Shown here: positions 16,188 to 24,565 of the stretch, piece by piece
Numbering within the stretch: position 1 is the stretch's first letter
How the letters are laid out: each line of letters starts with the position of its first letter
Assembly: GCA_046295655.1 (NCBI GenBank)
Contig: JBKBMT010000010.1
Coordinates: forward strand, 1 to 54,418
Origin: JBKBMT01 sp046295655
GTDB lineage: Bacteria > Pseudomonadota > Alphaproteobacteria > Rhodobacterales > Rhodobacteraceae
Length of the DNA stretch: 54,418 bases
Reading direction: 5' to 3'
Notes under the pieces: model-generated
Seen by the model: the letters and a program-made list of their open reading frames with translations, nothing else
Databases searched by the model: none
Told to the model about the DNA's origin: nothing
Translations under genes and position numbers: made by a program

Positions 16188-17003
16188 ATGGTCAAGGAAC
16201 CCGAACCGAAGCCCCGTTCGCACGGTCGCCTGAGCATTTCGGCCTCGGCCAAGCCGCGCGACCTGATGGCCGGACCGCCGCCGCTCAAGGATGCCTGGCG
16301 GGCGCGGGTCATCACGCTGTTCCCCGAGGCATTCCCGGGTGTGCTCGGTCTGTCGCTGACCGGCCGGGCGCTGGACCAGGGCCTCTGGCGGCTCGAGACG
16401 CTGGATCTGCGCGGGTTCGGTGAAGGCCGGCACAGAAACGTGGACGACAGCCCGGCCGGCGGCGGCGCCGGAATGGTGCTGCGCCCCGATGTCGTTGCCC
16501 GGGCCTTCGATGCGGCGGCTCAAGGCACGCCAGCCGACCGCAGCCGCTGGCCCGTGATCTACCTTTCGCCCCGCGGGCGCCGGTTCGATCAGACCGCGGC
16601 GCACCGACTTGCGACGGCCGACGGGGTGACGCTCCTGTGCGGGAGGTTCGAAGGCGTGGACCAGCGGGTGCTTGACGAATACGCGGTCGAGGAGCTTTCG
16701 CTGGGCGACTTCGTTCTCTCGGGGGGCGAGATTGCGGCCCAGGCGGTGCTTGATGCGGCGGTGCGCCTGCTGCCGGGGGTTCTGGGCAATGCCGAATCGA
16801 CACAGAACGAAAGCTTTGCCTCCGGGCTTCTGGAATATCCCCAGTTCACCCGTCCTGCGGTGTGGCGCGGACGCGCGATCCCGCCTGTCCTGCTGTCGGG
16901 CAATCATGGCGAGATCGCGCGCTGGCGGCGGGAAAGATCGGTCGAGCTGACGGCCGAACGACGCCCCGATCTTCTTGCGCCCGACCTGACTCCGGAAGCT
17001 TGA
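16188..17003 (+). CDS. trmD: tRNA (guanine-37-N1)-methyltransferase
   Basis: A 271-residue SPOUT methyltransferase that forms m1G37 in tRNAs reading CNN codons. The knot region is shown by DDSPAGGGAGMVL, LCGRFEGVDQRV and LSLGDFVLSGGE. Compared with E. coli TrmD, which begins at the segment equivalent to ARVITLFPEAFP, this one carries about 38 extra basic/Pro-rich residues at the N-terminus. ATG at 16188 has only a weak ribosome site; an internal ATG (residue 27, base 16266) would shorten the extension. It precedes rplS, as usual, but a long hairpin separates them. Confidence 0.95.
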   Translation: MVKEPEPKPRSHGRLSISASAKPRDLMAGPPPLKDAWRARVITLFPEAFPGVLGLSLTGRALDQGLWRLETLDLRGFGEGRHRNVDDSPAGGGAGMVLRPDVVARAFDAAAQGTPADRSRWPVIYLSPRGRRFDQTAAHRLATADGVTLLCGRFEGVDQRVLDEYAVEELSLGDFVLSGGEIAAQAVLDAAVRLLPGVLGNAESTQNESFASGLLEYPQFTRPAVWRGRAIPPVLLSGNHGEIARWRRERSVELTAERRPDLLAPDLTPEA

Positions 17004-17027
17004 CCGGCCCGTCCGTTGCACCTATAC

Positions 17028-17067
17028 GGCACGGGTCCGCTGCCGGAGTCGGCAGCGGACCCGTGCC
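17028..17067. terminator. Perfect 18-bp hairpin between trmD and rplS
   Basis: Arms 17028-17045 and 17050-17067 are exact reverse complements with a GAGT tetraloop. No T tract follows, but stability is very high. It probably ends or attenuates the trmD transcript so that rplS-rpmE is controlled separately. Confidence 0.65.
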
Positions 17068-17230
17068 CTGTTTCCGGCCGTCCGCTTCGACGGAACACCG
17101 GGCAGGCACGGGCTGACAAAGCAGCACGGACGATCTCCCGCGGGCGCCACGGCGGACCCGGTCGAAGACGCGGAGCTCTCGGACGGCATCACCTCTGCGG
17201 ATCCACCGCAGGCAGCATCAGGAGACGCGC

Positions 17231-17608
17231 ATGAACCTTATTGCGCAGATCGAGGCCGAACAGATCGCGGCGCTCGGCAAGACCATCCCGGATTTCAAGC
17301 CCGGCGACACCGTTCGCGTCGGCTACAAGGTGACCGAGGGCACCCGCAGCCGGGTCCAGAACTACGAAGGCGTCTGCATCGCCCGCAACGGCGGCAGCGG
17401 CATCGGCGCCTCGTTCACGGTGCGCAAGATCTCGTTCGGCGAAGGTGTCGAACGGGTGTTCCCGCTCTATTCGACCAACATCGATTCGATCGAGGTGGTC
17501 CGGCGCGGTCGTGTGCGTCGTGCCAAGCTCTACTACCTGCGCTCGCGCCGCGGCAAGTCGGCCCGGATCGCGGAGCAGAGCAACTACAAGCCCAAGGACG
17601 CGGAATAA
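17231..17608 (+). CDS. rplS: 50S ribosomal protein L19
   Basis: A 125-residue L19 that lies at the 30S-50S interface. Recognised by PDFKPGDTVRVGYKVTEG, VQNYEGVCIARN, SFTVRKISFGEGVERVFPL and RAKLYYLR. GGAGACGCGC precedes the ATG. It has an extended C-terminal tail (SARIAEQSNYKPKDAE). An approximately 160-base leader after the hairpin could hold its promoter and regulatory RNA; I find no clear box there. It is followed after 11 bases by rpmE. Confidence 0.97.
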   Translation: MNLIAQIEAEQIAALGKTIPDFKPGDTVRVGYKVTEGTRSRVQNYEGVCIARNGGSGIGASFTVRKISFGEGVERVFPLYSTNIDSIEVVRRGRVRRAKLYYLRSRRGKSARIAEQSNYKPKDAE

Positions 17609-17619
17609 GGACCGGACCC

Positions 17620-17841
17620 ATGAAACAGGGCATTCATCCCGACTATCACCTGATCGAGGTCAAGATGACCGACGGGACCATCTTCCAGGTCCGTTCCACC
17701 TGGGGCAAGGAAGGCGACACGATGGCGCTGGAGATCGATCCGCTGGCCCATCCGGCCTGGACCGGCGGCACCCAGAAGCTGATGGATACCGGCGGCCGGG
17801 TGTCGAAGTTCAAGAACAAGTACGCCGGCCTCGGCTTCTAA
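17620..17841 (+). CDS. rpmE: 50S ribosomal protein L31 (cysteine-free form)
   Basis: A 73-residue L31 recognised by MKQGIHPDYH, TWGKEGDTMALEIDP and HPAWTGG. It has no cysteines, so it is the zinc-independent form normal in alphaproteobacteria. It shares a transcript with rplS. A GC hairpin follows. Confidence 0.95.
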   Translation: MKQGIHPDYHLIEVKMTDGTIFQVRSTWGKEGDTMALEIDPLAHPAWTGGTQKLMDTGGRVSKFKNKYAGLGF

Positions 17842-17884
17842 GCATCTCGTTCTTCCCTTCGCGGGGAACACAACATATTGTGAG

Positions 17885-17908
17885 GGCGCGCTGCGGTTGT
17901 GGCGCGCC
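17885..17908 (+). terminator. Possible terminator after rpmE
   Basis: GGCGCGC (17885-17891) pairs with GCGCGCC (17902-17908) around a 10-base loop and is followed by TTT. It lies in the 96 bases between rpmE and mipZ. Confidence 0.4.
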
Positions 17909-17937
17909 TTTCGATTCCCGGCGGGCAGAGGGCGGGC

Positions 17938-18747
17938 ATGGCGCACATCATCGTCACAGGCAACGAAAAGGGCGGGTCGGGCAAATCGACCACCGCGATG
18001 CATCTGGCGACCGCACTGGCCCGGATGGGACATCGGGTCGGGGCGCTCGATCTCGACCTGCGGCAGCGCAGTTTCGCGCGCTATATCGAGAACCGGGTGG
18101 CATACAACGCAAGGTCGGGGACGGACCTGCCGACGCCCGTCCTGCACGACCTGCCCGAGATCGACCCCGCCGAACTTCAGCCCGGCGAAAGCCCGCAGGA
18201 TCACCGTCTGTCCGTTGCGGTGGCAGGGATGGAGAGCGCCTATGACTTCATCGTCATCGACTGCCCCGGATCGCATACGCGCCTCAGCCAGCTTGCCCAT
18301 TCGCTCGCCGATACGCTGATCACGCCGCTGAACGACAGCTTCATCGACTTCGATCTGCTGGCCCGGGTGGATCCCGACAGCGGCAACGTCAAGGGCCCCT
18401 CGATCTATTCCGAGATGGTCTGGCAGGCGCGGCAACTGCGGGCCCAGGCAGGGTTGAAGCCAATCGACTGGATCGTGCTGCGCAACCGGATGGGCACGCA
18501 GCAGATGCACAACAAGAAGAAGGTCGGCGATGCGCTCTCCGACCTGTCGCGTCGGATCGGCTTCCGCGTCGCGCCCGGATTCTCCGAGCGCGTGATCTTC
18601 CGCGAGTTGTTCCCCCGCGGTCTGACGCTTCTGGACCTGCGCGACATCGGGGTCGAGAACCTGAACATGTCGAACATCGCCGCGCGGCAGGAACTCCGCG
18701 ATCTCATCAAGACGCTGCGGCTGCCGGGGGTCGAGGTGAACTTCTGA
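17938..18747 (+). CDS. mipZ: Division-plane positioning ATPase MipZ
   Basis: A 269-residue ParA/MinD-superfamily ATPase. The deviant Walker A is GNEKGGSGKSTTAM (residues ~7-20), followed by LDLDLRQRSFARYIENR and the Walker B-like FIVIDCPGSHTRL. In Caulobacter MipZ forms a polar gradient through ParB and blocks FtsZ assembly away from midcell; the LRNRMGTQQMHNKKKVGDAL region is typical of the family. The ATG at 17938 follows an AGAGGGCGGGC ribosome site; an in-frame start further upstream has no support. The following 247 bases to the next gene hold nothing I can identify. Confidence 0.93.
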   Translation: MAHIIVTGNEKGGSGKSTTAMHLATALARMGHRVGALDLDLRQRSFARYIENRVAYNARSGTDLPTPVLHDLPEIDPAELQPGESPQDHRLSVAVAGMESAYDFIVIDCPGSHTRLSQLAHSLADTLITPLNDSFIDFDLLARVDPDSGNVKGPSIYSEMVWQARQLRAQAGLKPIDWIVLRNRMGTQQMHNKKKVGDALSDLSRRIGFRVAPGFSERVIFRELFPRGLTLLDLRDIGVENLNMSNIAARQELRDLIKTLRLPGVEVNF

Positions 18748-18994
18748 TCGTGCGCCGCAGGTCCGTCAGATCCTGACGACCGCCGTCTTTAGATGCGAGG
18801 CGTGGTGGATCGCCTCGATCCCACTCTCGCGCCCGTCGCCCGAATCCCTGTGATGCCCCGATGGGCTGTTTGCACCGGCATCGTGTTCCTGCCGTGACGA
18901 AGGTCTCGCCGGCCCCGATCCGATCGCGAAGCGCCGGAGGCCGTCGCGCGGCCTGTCCGGGATCGAAGCCAATCGGCGTGGCGGCGCGTTCCGG

Positions 18995-21805
18995 TCATCC
19001 GCCGGAAGGGGCCGCGGCCGTGGGGTCGTCGGGCGGTTCGGGCAGGCCATCGCGGTCGATCATCCGGGCGCGGAGGCGCGCCGCGGTGCGCATCCGGTCC
19101 AGAAGCCCGGCTTCGGTCACGATCCGTGCCACCGCGACAGCCGCCGCGGCCGGGTCATCGGCCGGCACCACCAGCCCCGATATTCCGTGTTCGACGATCA
19201 GGGGCGGGGTGCCGCGCCGGTAGGTCACCACCGGCCGCCCGGCCGCCAGCGCCTCGAGCACCGTGCGCCCGAACGACTCGTTGAATCGCGACAGGCTGAC
19301 CAGCACATCGACCCGGGCCATCGCATCGGCCGGTTCGGCGGCATAGGGGCTGCGCAGGACATTGCCCGGCAACGCGCCCAGCGCCTCAAGGTCGGAGCTG
19401 TCCGGACCTATGAGCAGACAGCGCAGATCCGGGACCAGGGGCGCCAGGTGCCGCGCCATGGCCACGAAATCGGCAACTCCCTTCTTGGCGGTATTGGCGC
19501 TGATCATGCCGACGACCGGTGCCCCATCGTCGCGCGCCGGCAAGTCGAACAGCGCCGAATCGATGCGGATCCGTCCCGGAACCGTCCGGCCCGGGACGTC
19601 CAGCCATCGCGCAACCTCGGGGCCGTAGACCGTGAACCGGTCGGCACTTGCCAGCAGCCAGTCGCGGATCGTTCCCGGATCCGCCCGCAGGGCACGGCAC
19701 AGGTCCGGGTCGGTTTCGGGAAGTTCACGCACATGCACCGTCGCCGGCACCGATTCGGCCCGTGCTGCCAGCAGCGGCGCTTCCAGAACCAGCGTGTTCT
19801 GGTGCAGCACTGCCGCCCCGGTTTCGCGGATCAGCAGGCGCACCCGCTCCACCGTCGCGGGATCGGCCGGGCGATCGAACCGTTTCCAGCCATAGGGAAT
19901 TACGCGCACCTCGGCCGCATGCGGCAGAAGCCGGTCGAGGTAGCCACGGTCACGCAACTGCGGCAGAAGCACGACGGGCCGATGCCCGCCCTCGCCCTCG
20001 GTCTGAACCATGCCGATCAGGCTTCGTTCCGCTCCGAACAGTTCGCGCCCGGCCTGATGACCAACCACAAGGACGGTCGGGCCCGGACGGTCGTACAGGG
20101 CGCCGCGGAACGTGGGGCAAGGCGACAGACCGGCGGAGCGTCCTGCCCTCTCCCAGTGCAGGAGCGGGTTCTCGTCGCCGATCCCCGCGGCGATCCGGTA
20201 GCCGCTGGTGGAAAAGCCCGGTCCCGGATCGCGGTCCTCTGCCGCGCCCTGCTGCAGGTAATGCAGCGCCGGGTCGGTGTCGGACTGGCGGATGTCGTCC
20301 CAGCGCGCGCGATACCAGCGGGCATCGAACAGCGCCGAGCGGCGCAGGATGTCGTCGGGTTGCAGCGCGGCAGGCGGATCCCCGACGCCGATGGCGTCGG
20401 GGATGTCGAACGGACGCGCTGCGGGCACTTCGGGCAGATGCAGGGCCTCCGGCGCCTTCGCCCGTTCGTGCCAGCGACGGGCCGCGCGCTGATAGTCCTG
20501 CCGCAGCCCGCCGAACTGGGTGCGGGCGTGTAGCGTCTCCGATCGGGTGATCGAGCCGACCGAGACCCGGCCGAGCGACAACGGCAGGCCGGGGTGCACC
20601 TCGGCCACCGAATCGGGACCGTGGACATGCCGGATCCGGGCCCAGAACTCGGTGTCCGCATCGGCGCGGACGCGGTCCCAGAAGCCGAGCTGCTCGTGCA
20701 CTGCACGACGGACCATCAGCGAAGAGACGTTTCGGTGGATCCAGCCGTCTTCCATCCGCAGCCGCCAGGGGCGAAGATCGGGCGTCACCCGCAGCCAGTG
20801 CGATACGCAGGCCGGCAGGTAAGGCCGGTCGAGCAGCAGCCGAACCTGCGCCTCGATCTTCTGCGGATGGGCCCAGTCGTCGGCATCCATCACTGTCACG
20901 AAGGCGCCGGTCGCCTCGGCCAGCCCGCGGTTGCGGGCGACATAGGCACCGGACGGCGCCGGTAGCCCCAGCACCCGCACCCGCGAATCGCGCGCGGCCC
21001 AGGTCCGGGCGCGGTCGGGGGTTGCGTCGGTCGAGGCATCGTCGATGATCAGAACCTCGAGCGGCCGCCAGCTCTGCCCAAGCAGGCTGCCCAGCGCGGT
21101 GTCGATCGTCGTGGCCGCGTTACGCGCCGGCATCAGCACCGACACGACCGGCGCATCCGGCATGGCGGCCGCCGGCGCCTCGGCCCGCAAGCGGTCCAGC
21201 GCAGGGAGCCGCCCGGGATCGAGCGTCACGGTGGCAAGGCCCCGCCGCGCCCACAGCGCGCCGAGCACGGCAGTCGCCGCTGCCGGTCCGGCGGCGATCT
21301 GGCCCGCAGCGATGGCAAGATCGGGGTGTCCCGGAAAACGCGGGCGCAACCAGTCCATCACCGCCGCGGCTTCGACGGGATCGTTGCACCGGCACAGGAT
21401 GTCGATCGCCAGCAGCCAGGGGCCGGGATGCCGCACCATTGCCGGGCCATCCGCGGCCTTCATGAACCGGTGGATCCAGTGCCGTGCGGCAGTCAGTTCG
21501 TCCCGGCTTGCATGCCAACGCGCCAGAAGCCAGGCCGCCAGCGCCGCATCCGGGTCCTCGACCGGCGCGGCGGCAAGCGCATGAAGCGCGGGAAGGGCCA
21601 GATCTTCGAATCCCGACCACAGTTCGCAGTCGTGCGCCAGCGCCAGCAGCGGGCGGGGCCAGCGCCCCTCGCCCCGTCCATGCGCGCGGTAGTGGTCCGC
21701 CGGGTCGCGGCCCTCGGCAGCAACATCGGGATTCTGCGCCAGATACCAGGCCGCATCGAACGCGAGCGGGCCCTCGTGGCCGTCGGATGCCGGGGAATCG
21801 GTCAT
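18995..21805 (-). CDS. Bifunctional glycosyltransferase, GT2-GT4 fusion with WY-PDV modules
   Basis: A 936-residue protein. Order: one WY...NPDV...DP..HY module (residues ~15-48), a helical segment (~50-205), a GT-A domain (~219-430) with VSVLMPARNAATT, LIIDDAST and the metal-binding DADD at 307-310, a second pair of modules (~493-560), then a GT-B domain (~575-925) with the E-x7-E motif in SRFNESFGRTVLEAL. No signal peptide or membrane span is seen, so it acts in the cytosol. It probably adds two sugars in capsule, O-antigen or exopolysaccharide synthesis. ATG at 21805 is preferred to a GTG ten codons earlier; neither has a good ribosome site. It is divergent from the small module protein. 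Confidence 0.85.
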   Translation of the reverse strand: MTDSPASDGHEGPLAFDAAWYLAQNPDVAAEGRDPADHYRAHGRGEGRWPRPLLALAHDCELWSGFEDLALPALHALAAAPVEDPDAALAAWLLARWHASRDELTAARHWIHRFMKAADGPAMVRHPGPWLLAIDILCRCNDPVEAAAVMDWLRPRFPGHPDLAIAAGQIAAGPAAATAVLGALWARRGLATVTLDPGRLPALDRLRAEAPAAAMPDAPVVSVLMPARNAATTIDTALGSLLGQSWRPLEVLIIDDASTDATPDRARTWAARDSRVRVLGLPAPSGAYVARNRGLAEATGAFVTVMDADDWAHPQKIEAQVRLLLDRPYLPACVSHWLRVTPDLRPWRLRMEDGWIHRNVSSLMVRRAVHEQLGFWDRVRADADTEFWARIRHVHGPDSVAEVHPGLPLSLGRVSVGSITRSETLHARTQFGGLRQDYQRAARRWHERAKAPEALHLPEVPAARPFDIPDAIGVGDPPAALQPDDILRRSALFDARWYRARWDDIRQSDTDPALHYLQQGAAEDRDPGPGFSTSGYRIAAGIGDENPLLHWERAGRSAGLSPCPTFRGALYDRPGPTVLVVGHQAGRELFGAERSLIGMVQTEGEGGHRPVVLLPQLRDRGYLDRLLPHAAEVRVIPYGWKRFDRPADPATVERVRLLIRETGAAVLHQNTLVLEAPLLAARAESVPATVHVRELPETDPDLCRALRADPGTIRDWLLASADRFTVYGPEVARWLDVPGRTVPGRIRIDSALFDLPARDDGAPVVGMISANTAKKGVADFVAMARHLAPLVPDLRCLLIGPDSSDLEALGALPGNVLRSPYAAEPADAMARVDVLVSLSRFNESFGRTVLEALAAGRPVVTYRRGTPPLIVEHGISGLVVPADDPAAAAVAVARIVTEAGLLDRMRTAARLRARMIDRDGLPEPPDDPTAAAPSGG

Positions 21806-21940
21806 TGTTTCGGGTTGGGCGCCGCTTTTCTGCACGATCGGCAGGTGATAGCGCCTTTACTCCGGAAAGGCCAAGGTCCGGTCGCCCTTGACCCGCGCGC
21901 CCGTCCGCGCCTTTCATGCGCATCGCCCGGAGGTTCTGCC

Positions 21941-22420
21941 ATGTCCAGCACCGACCAGATCGCCCAGAGCGACGCGCAGGCGGAGGCGCGGTTCCGCGAG
22001 GCGGCGGCCCTCACAGGGATCGCCGAAACCCTGCGCGCCGAGCGCGACGCCTTCGCCGCGGCGCTGGCCGAGGCACGCGGACGAGCCGACGATCTTCAAC
22101 GCGCGATCGGGCTGGTGGCCGCACTTGCGCAGGCGCGTGCCGCGTTGCCCGAGGATCCGCCGGGCTGGCGCGCAGCGCTGGCCGAATCGGGCCTGTTCGA
22201 CGCTGACTGGTATCTTGCCCGTTATCCGGATGTCGCGGCGGTGGGCATGGATCCGGGTCTGCATTACATCGGTTCGGGAAGCTTCGAGCTGCGCGACCCC
22301 GGGCCCGGCTTCTCGACCCTGCACTATTATCTCGCCAATCCGGACATTGCCCCGACGGGGATGCCGGCACTGGTGCACTGGTGGCTGCACGGCCGGGCAG
22401 AAGGGCGATCTTCGGGATGA
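21941..22420 (+). CDS. Small coiled-coil protein with two WY-PDV modules
   Basis: A 159-residue protein of unknown function. Residues ~10-65 are Ala/Glu/Arg rich and predicted by eye to be a coiled coil. Residues ~85-156 contain two tandem copies of the module seen in both neighbouring glycosyltransferases: FDADWYLARYPDVAAVGMDP then HYYLANPDIAPTG with HWWLHGRAEGR. It has no catalytic domain, signal peptide or membrane span. The ATG follows CGGAGG. Position between two module-bearing glycosyltransferases suggests it may bind or organise them; that is inference. Confidence 0.78.
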   Translation: MSSTDQIAQSDAQAEARFREAAALTGIAETLRAERDAFAAALAEARGRADDLQRAIGLVAALAQARAALPEDPPGWRAALAESGLFDADWYLARYPDVAAVGMDPGLHYIGSGSFELRDPGPGFSTLHYYLANPDIAPTGMPALVHWWLHGRAEGRSSG

Positions 22421-22426
22421 TGCCGG

Positions 22427-24226
22427 TCAGTCGCCCCCCAGCGTGACGGTCGGAACCCGCGGGTCGATCTGATCGGGCAGAAGGATCACCACATCCGGCT
22501 GTTCGACCAGGGCGAAGAACGCGTCGCAGAATCGCACCCCGAGATCCGCCAGCCGCGCCGGCACCGCGATCTCGGGCCGGTGCGCGACGCCCAGTCGATG
22601 GCCGGGCCGCAGCTGTTCGCGCATGCGCTGCACATGGGCCGGCAGGCGGCAGTCGCCGATCACGATCCGATCGACCTCGGGCGCGGGCGCGTCCCGGCGC
22701 ACCATCTCCTCGGGCAGCATCTTCCGCCACCGGCCGGTCCGGTCGTCGTCCGCCGTTCCCTGTCGGTGTCGGAACCGGCAGATCTCGCGGTAATAGTGCC
22801 GCAGGCCGTGGTAGAGGCTGCGCGCATGCGTCCGCGCCGTCCGCGTAAGCGACCCCGGCGACTCGAGTGCGAGAGCCAGCGGCACGCCGGGCAAGACCCG
22901 GCGCACGGCCGCTTCGCCAAGCCGCGCCTCGATCCGCCAGATCAGTTCGGTGTCCGCCCCGACCCGCACCTCGTCCCACCCGGCGGCACCGGCTGCCTCG
23001 CGCCGGAACAGGAAGGACGGATGCGACCAGTGCACGATGTCGTCGTTCAACCGCCATCCCGGCGATACGGTCAGATCGGGATGGACCCGGATCCAGTCCG
23101 AAAGCGTCCCCGCAACAGAGGGATCCCCGATCAGCGCGGCGAGCTGCAGCGCGATCTTCTGAGGGTGCGACCAGTCGTCGGCATCGTGGGTCGTGACAAA
23201 GGCGCCCCGCGCGGCGGCAAGGCCCAGATTGCGCGCGCCGTAGGGGCCAAGGTTCTGGTCCGAACGGATCAGCCGGATCCGTGGATCCGCGGCGGCATGA
23301 CGGGCGGCGACCGCCGCGGTATCGTCCCGGCTGGCGTCGTCCACCACCAGGATGTCGAGGTTGCGATAGCTTTGCGCCATCAGGGCGCGCAGCGCGAAGG
23401 GTAGCGTGGATGCTGCGTCATGGGCCGGCACGATGACACTGACCGTGCCGACATCCGGCGCCGGTTGCGCGGACGACGCGGCGTCCAGCCCCGCAAACCC
23501 CGCCGGGCCGGTCATCGCCACGTTGGCAAGCCCTGCCGCGGTCCAGATCGCGTTCAGGGCCGCAAGCGTTTCTGCCGGATCTCCGGCGACGGTCGCCCGC
23601 ACCAGACACACGTCGGCGGTCCCGGACAGCCCGGGATCGGTCGCCGCAATCGCCGCACGGGCCGCATCGGCGTGTCCGAGCCGGTGCAACAGAAGCGCGC
23701 GCCGGATGGTCAGCGACGAATGGCCGGCCTGCACGGGCGACAGCGACCCCGCTGTGTCGAGCAGCGAAAGCGCCGTCTCCGCATCGCCGCAGAAGTCCGT
23801 CCAGACCGCAAGATGCACCGCCGCCGCGAACCGTGCGCCGGGCCAGGCCGCCCAATCGTCCATGATCGCCCGCAGAAGACCCGGCGCCGCATCCTCGCGT
23901 CCACCCCAGAGATGGGCGGCAAGGCTGTCCACCGCGTCGGCCGCGAGCTTCTGCGCCGGGTTGCACACCCGGCCCTCGGCGCGGCCATGACGAAGGTAGT
24001 GAAGGAATGGCGCCACCCCGGCCGCCGCGACATCCGCATGTGCGGCAAGGTAGAGCCGCGCATCGAAGTCCGGGCCCGGATCGCGATTCAGGGGCAGCCC
24101 GTAGCGCCGGAAATGCACCGAAGGGTCAAGCGCGGTCCAACCGACATCGGGATTCCGCGCGGCATACCATGTCGGATCGAACAGCCCGGATCCGGCGATC
24201 AGGCGCTCCAGTTCGGGGTCATCCAT
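22427..24226 (-). CDS. GT2-family glycosyltransferase with N-terminal WY-PDV modules
   Basis: A 599-residue protein. Two modules lie at residues ~15-48 and ~54-87 (FDPTWYAARNPDVG, then YLAAHADVAAAG with HYLRHGRAEGR). A TPR-like helical region covers ~90-235, a GT-A domain ~260-480 (VSVIVPAHDAAST, LVVDDAS, DADD at 348-351), and an uncharacterised C-terminal part ~480-599 ends in VVILLPDQIDPRVPTV. The GT-A part closely resembles that of the 936-residue neighbour, including ADDW-HPQKI, so the two are probably paralogous. It is convergent with the small module gene, with only six bases between stops. Donor and acceptor are unknown. Confidence 0.85.
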   Translation of the reverse strand: MDDPELERLIAGSGLFDPTWYAARNPDVGWTALDPSVHFRRYGLPLNRDPGPDFDARLYLAAHADVAAAGVAPFLHYLRHGRAEGRVCNPAQKLAADAVDSLAAHLWGGREDAAPGLLRAIMDDWAAWPGARFAAAVHLAVWTDFCGDAETALSLLDTAGSLSPVQAGHSSLTIRRALLLHRLGHADAARAAIAATDPGLSGTADVCLVRATVAGDPAETLAALNAIWTAAGLANVAMTGPAGFAGLDAASSAQPAPDVGTVSVIVPAHDAASTLPFALRALMAQSYRNLDILVVDDASRDDTAAVAARHAAADPRIRLIRSDQNLGPYGARNLGLAAARGAFVTTHDADDWSHPQKIALQLAALIGDPSVAGTLSDWIRVHPDLTVSPGWRLNDDIVHWSHPSFLFRREAAGAAGWDEVRVGADTELIWRIEARLGEAAVRRVLPGVPLALALESPGSLTRTARTHARSLYHGLRHYYREICRFRHRQGTADDDRTGRWRKMLPEEMVRRDAPAPEVDRIVIGDCRLPAHVQRMREQLRPGHRLGVAHRPEIAVPARLADLGVRFCDAFFALVEQPDVVILLPDQIDPRVPTVTLGGD

Positions 24227-24257
24227 GCGTGGCCAGACCGGGCATCATTCGCAGACT

Positions 24258-24290
24258 GTGGCGGAAACGTGGCAGAACCATGGCAATCGC
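24258..24290. repeat. Three 11-bp phased imperfect direct repeats
   Basis: Units GTGGCGGAAAC, GTGGCAGAACC and ATGGCAATCGC follow each other exactly. They lie between the glycosyltransferase start and a small gene. One-turn spacing suits tandem protein binding; the first two also roughly fit a GG-N10-GC sigma-54 layout. Function unproven. Confidence 0.35.
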
Positions 24291-24379
24291 TCGGCCGCCC
24301 TGCGCATTCGATGGATCCCGCTTGCGCGGCGGTCGATGATCCCCAATCTGGAAACAGTCGGACGCGCTTGGGGGAGTCG

Positions 24380-24517
24380 ATGATCCGGACGATCGTGCTG
24401 GGGAGCTGCGTTTTCGTTCAGGGGCTGTTTGTCCGTCAGATCGAGGACGGGCGGATCGCCATACGTGTGGGGGACAAGACATTCGTCGGGTACCCCGTCG
24501 CGACGAAGGCGGCCTGA
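24380..24517 (+). CDS. Small uncharacterised protein, 45 aa
   Basis: Begins MIRTIVLGSCVFVQGLFVRQ and continues with a GRIAIRVGDKTFVGYP core. GGGGGAG lies 3 bases before the ATG, a strong site, and a terminator hairpin follows the stop. The N-terminus is hydrophobic (IVLGSCVFVQGLFV) with a lipobox-like LGSC, so it could be a very small lipoprotein or membrane-associated peptide. I recall similar short proteins in Rhodobacterales, but no function is known to me. It is convergent with infB. Confidence 0.65.
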   Translation: MIRTIVLGSCVFVQGLFVRQIEDGRIAIRVGDKTFVGYPVATKAA

Positions 24518-24528
24518 TCAGGGGGCAA

Positions 24529-24557
24529 CCGGGCGGTTCGTGCTGCGGACCGCCCGG
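24529..24557. terminator. Bidirectional terminator between small gene and infB
   Basis: Arms 24529-24540 and 24546-24557 form a 12-bp stem with one G-U pair and a 5-base loop. It sits between two convergent stop codons and ends just before the infB stop at 24566. Confidence 0.65.
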
Positions 24558-24565
24558 CTCGTGCA

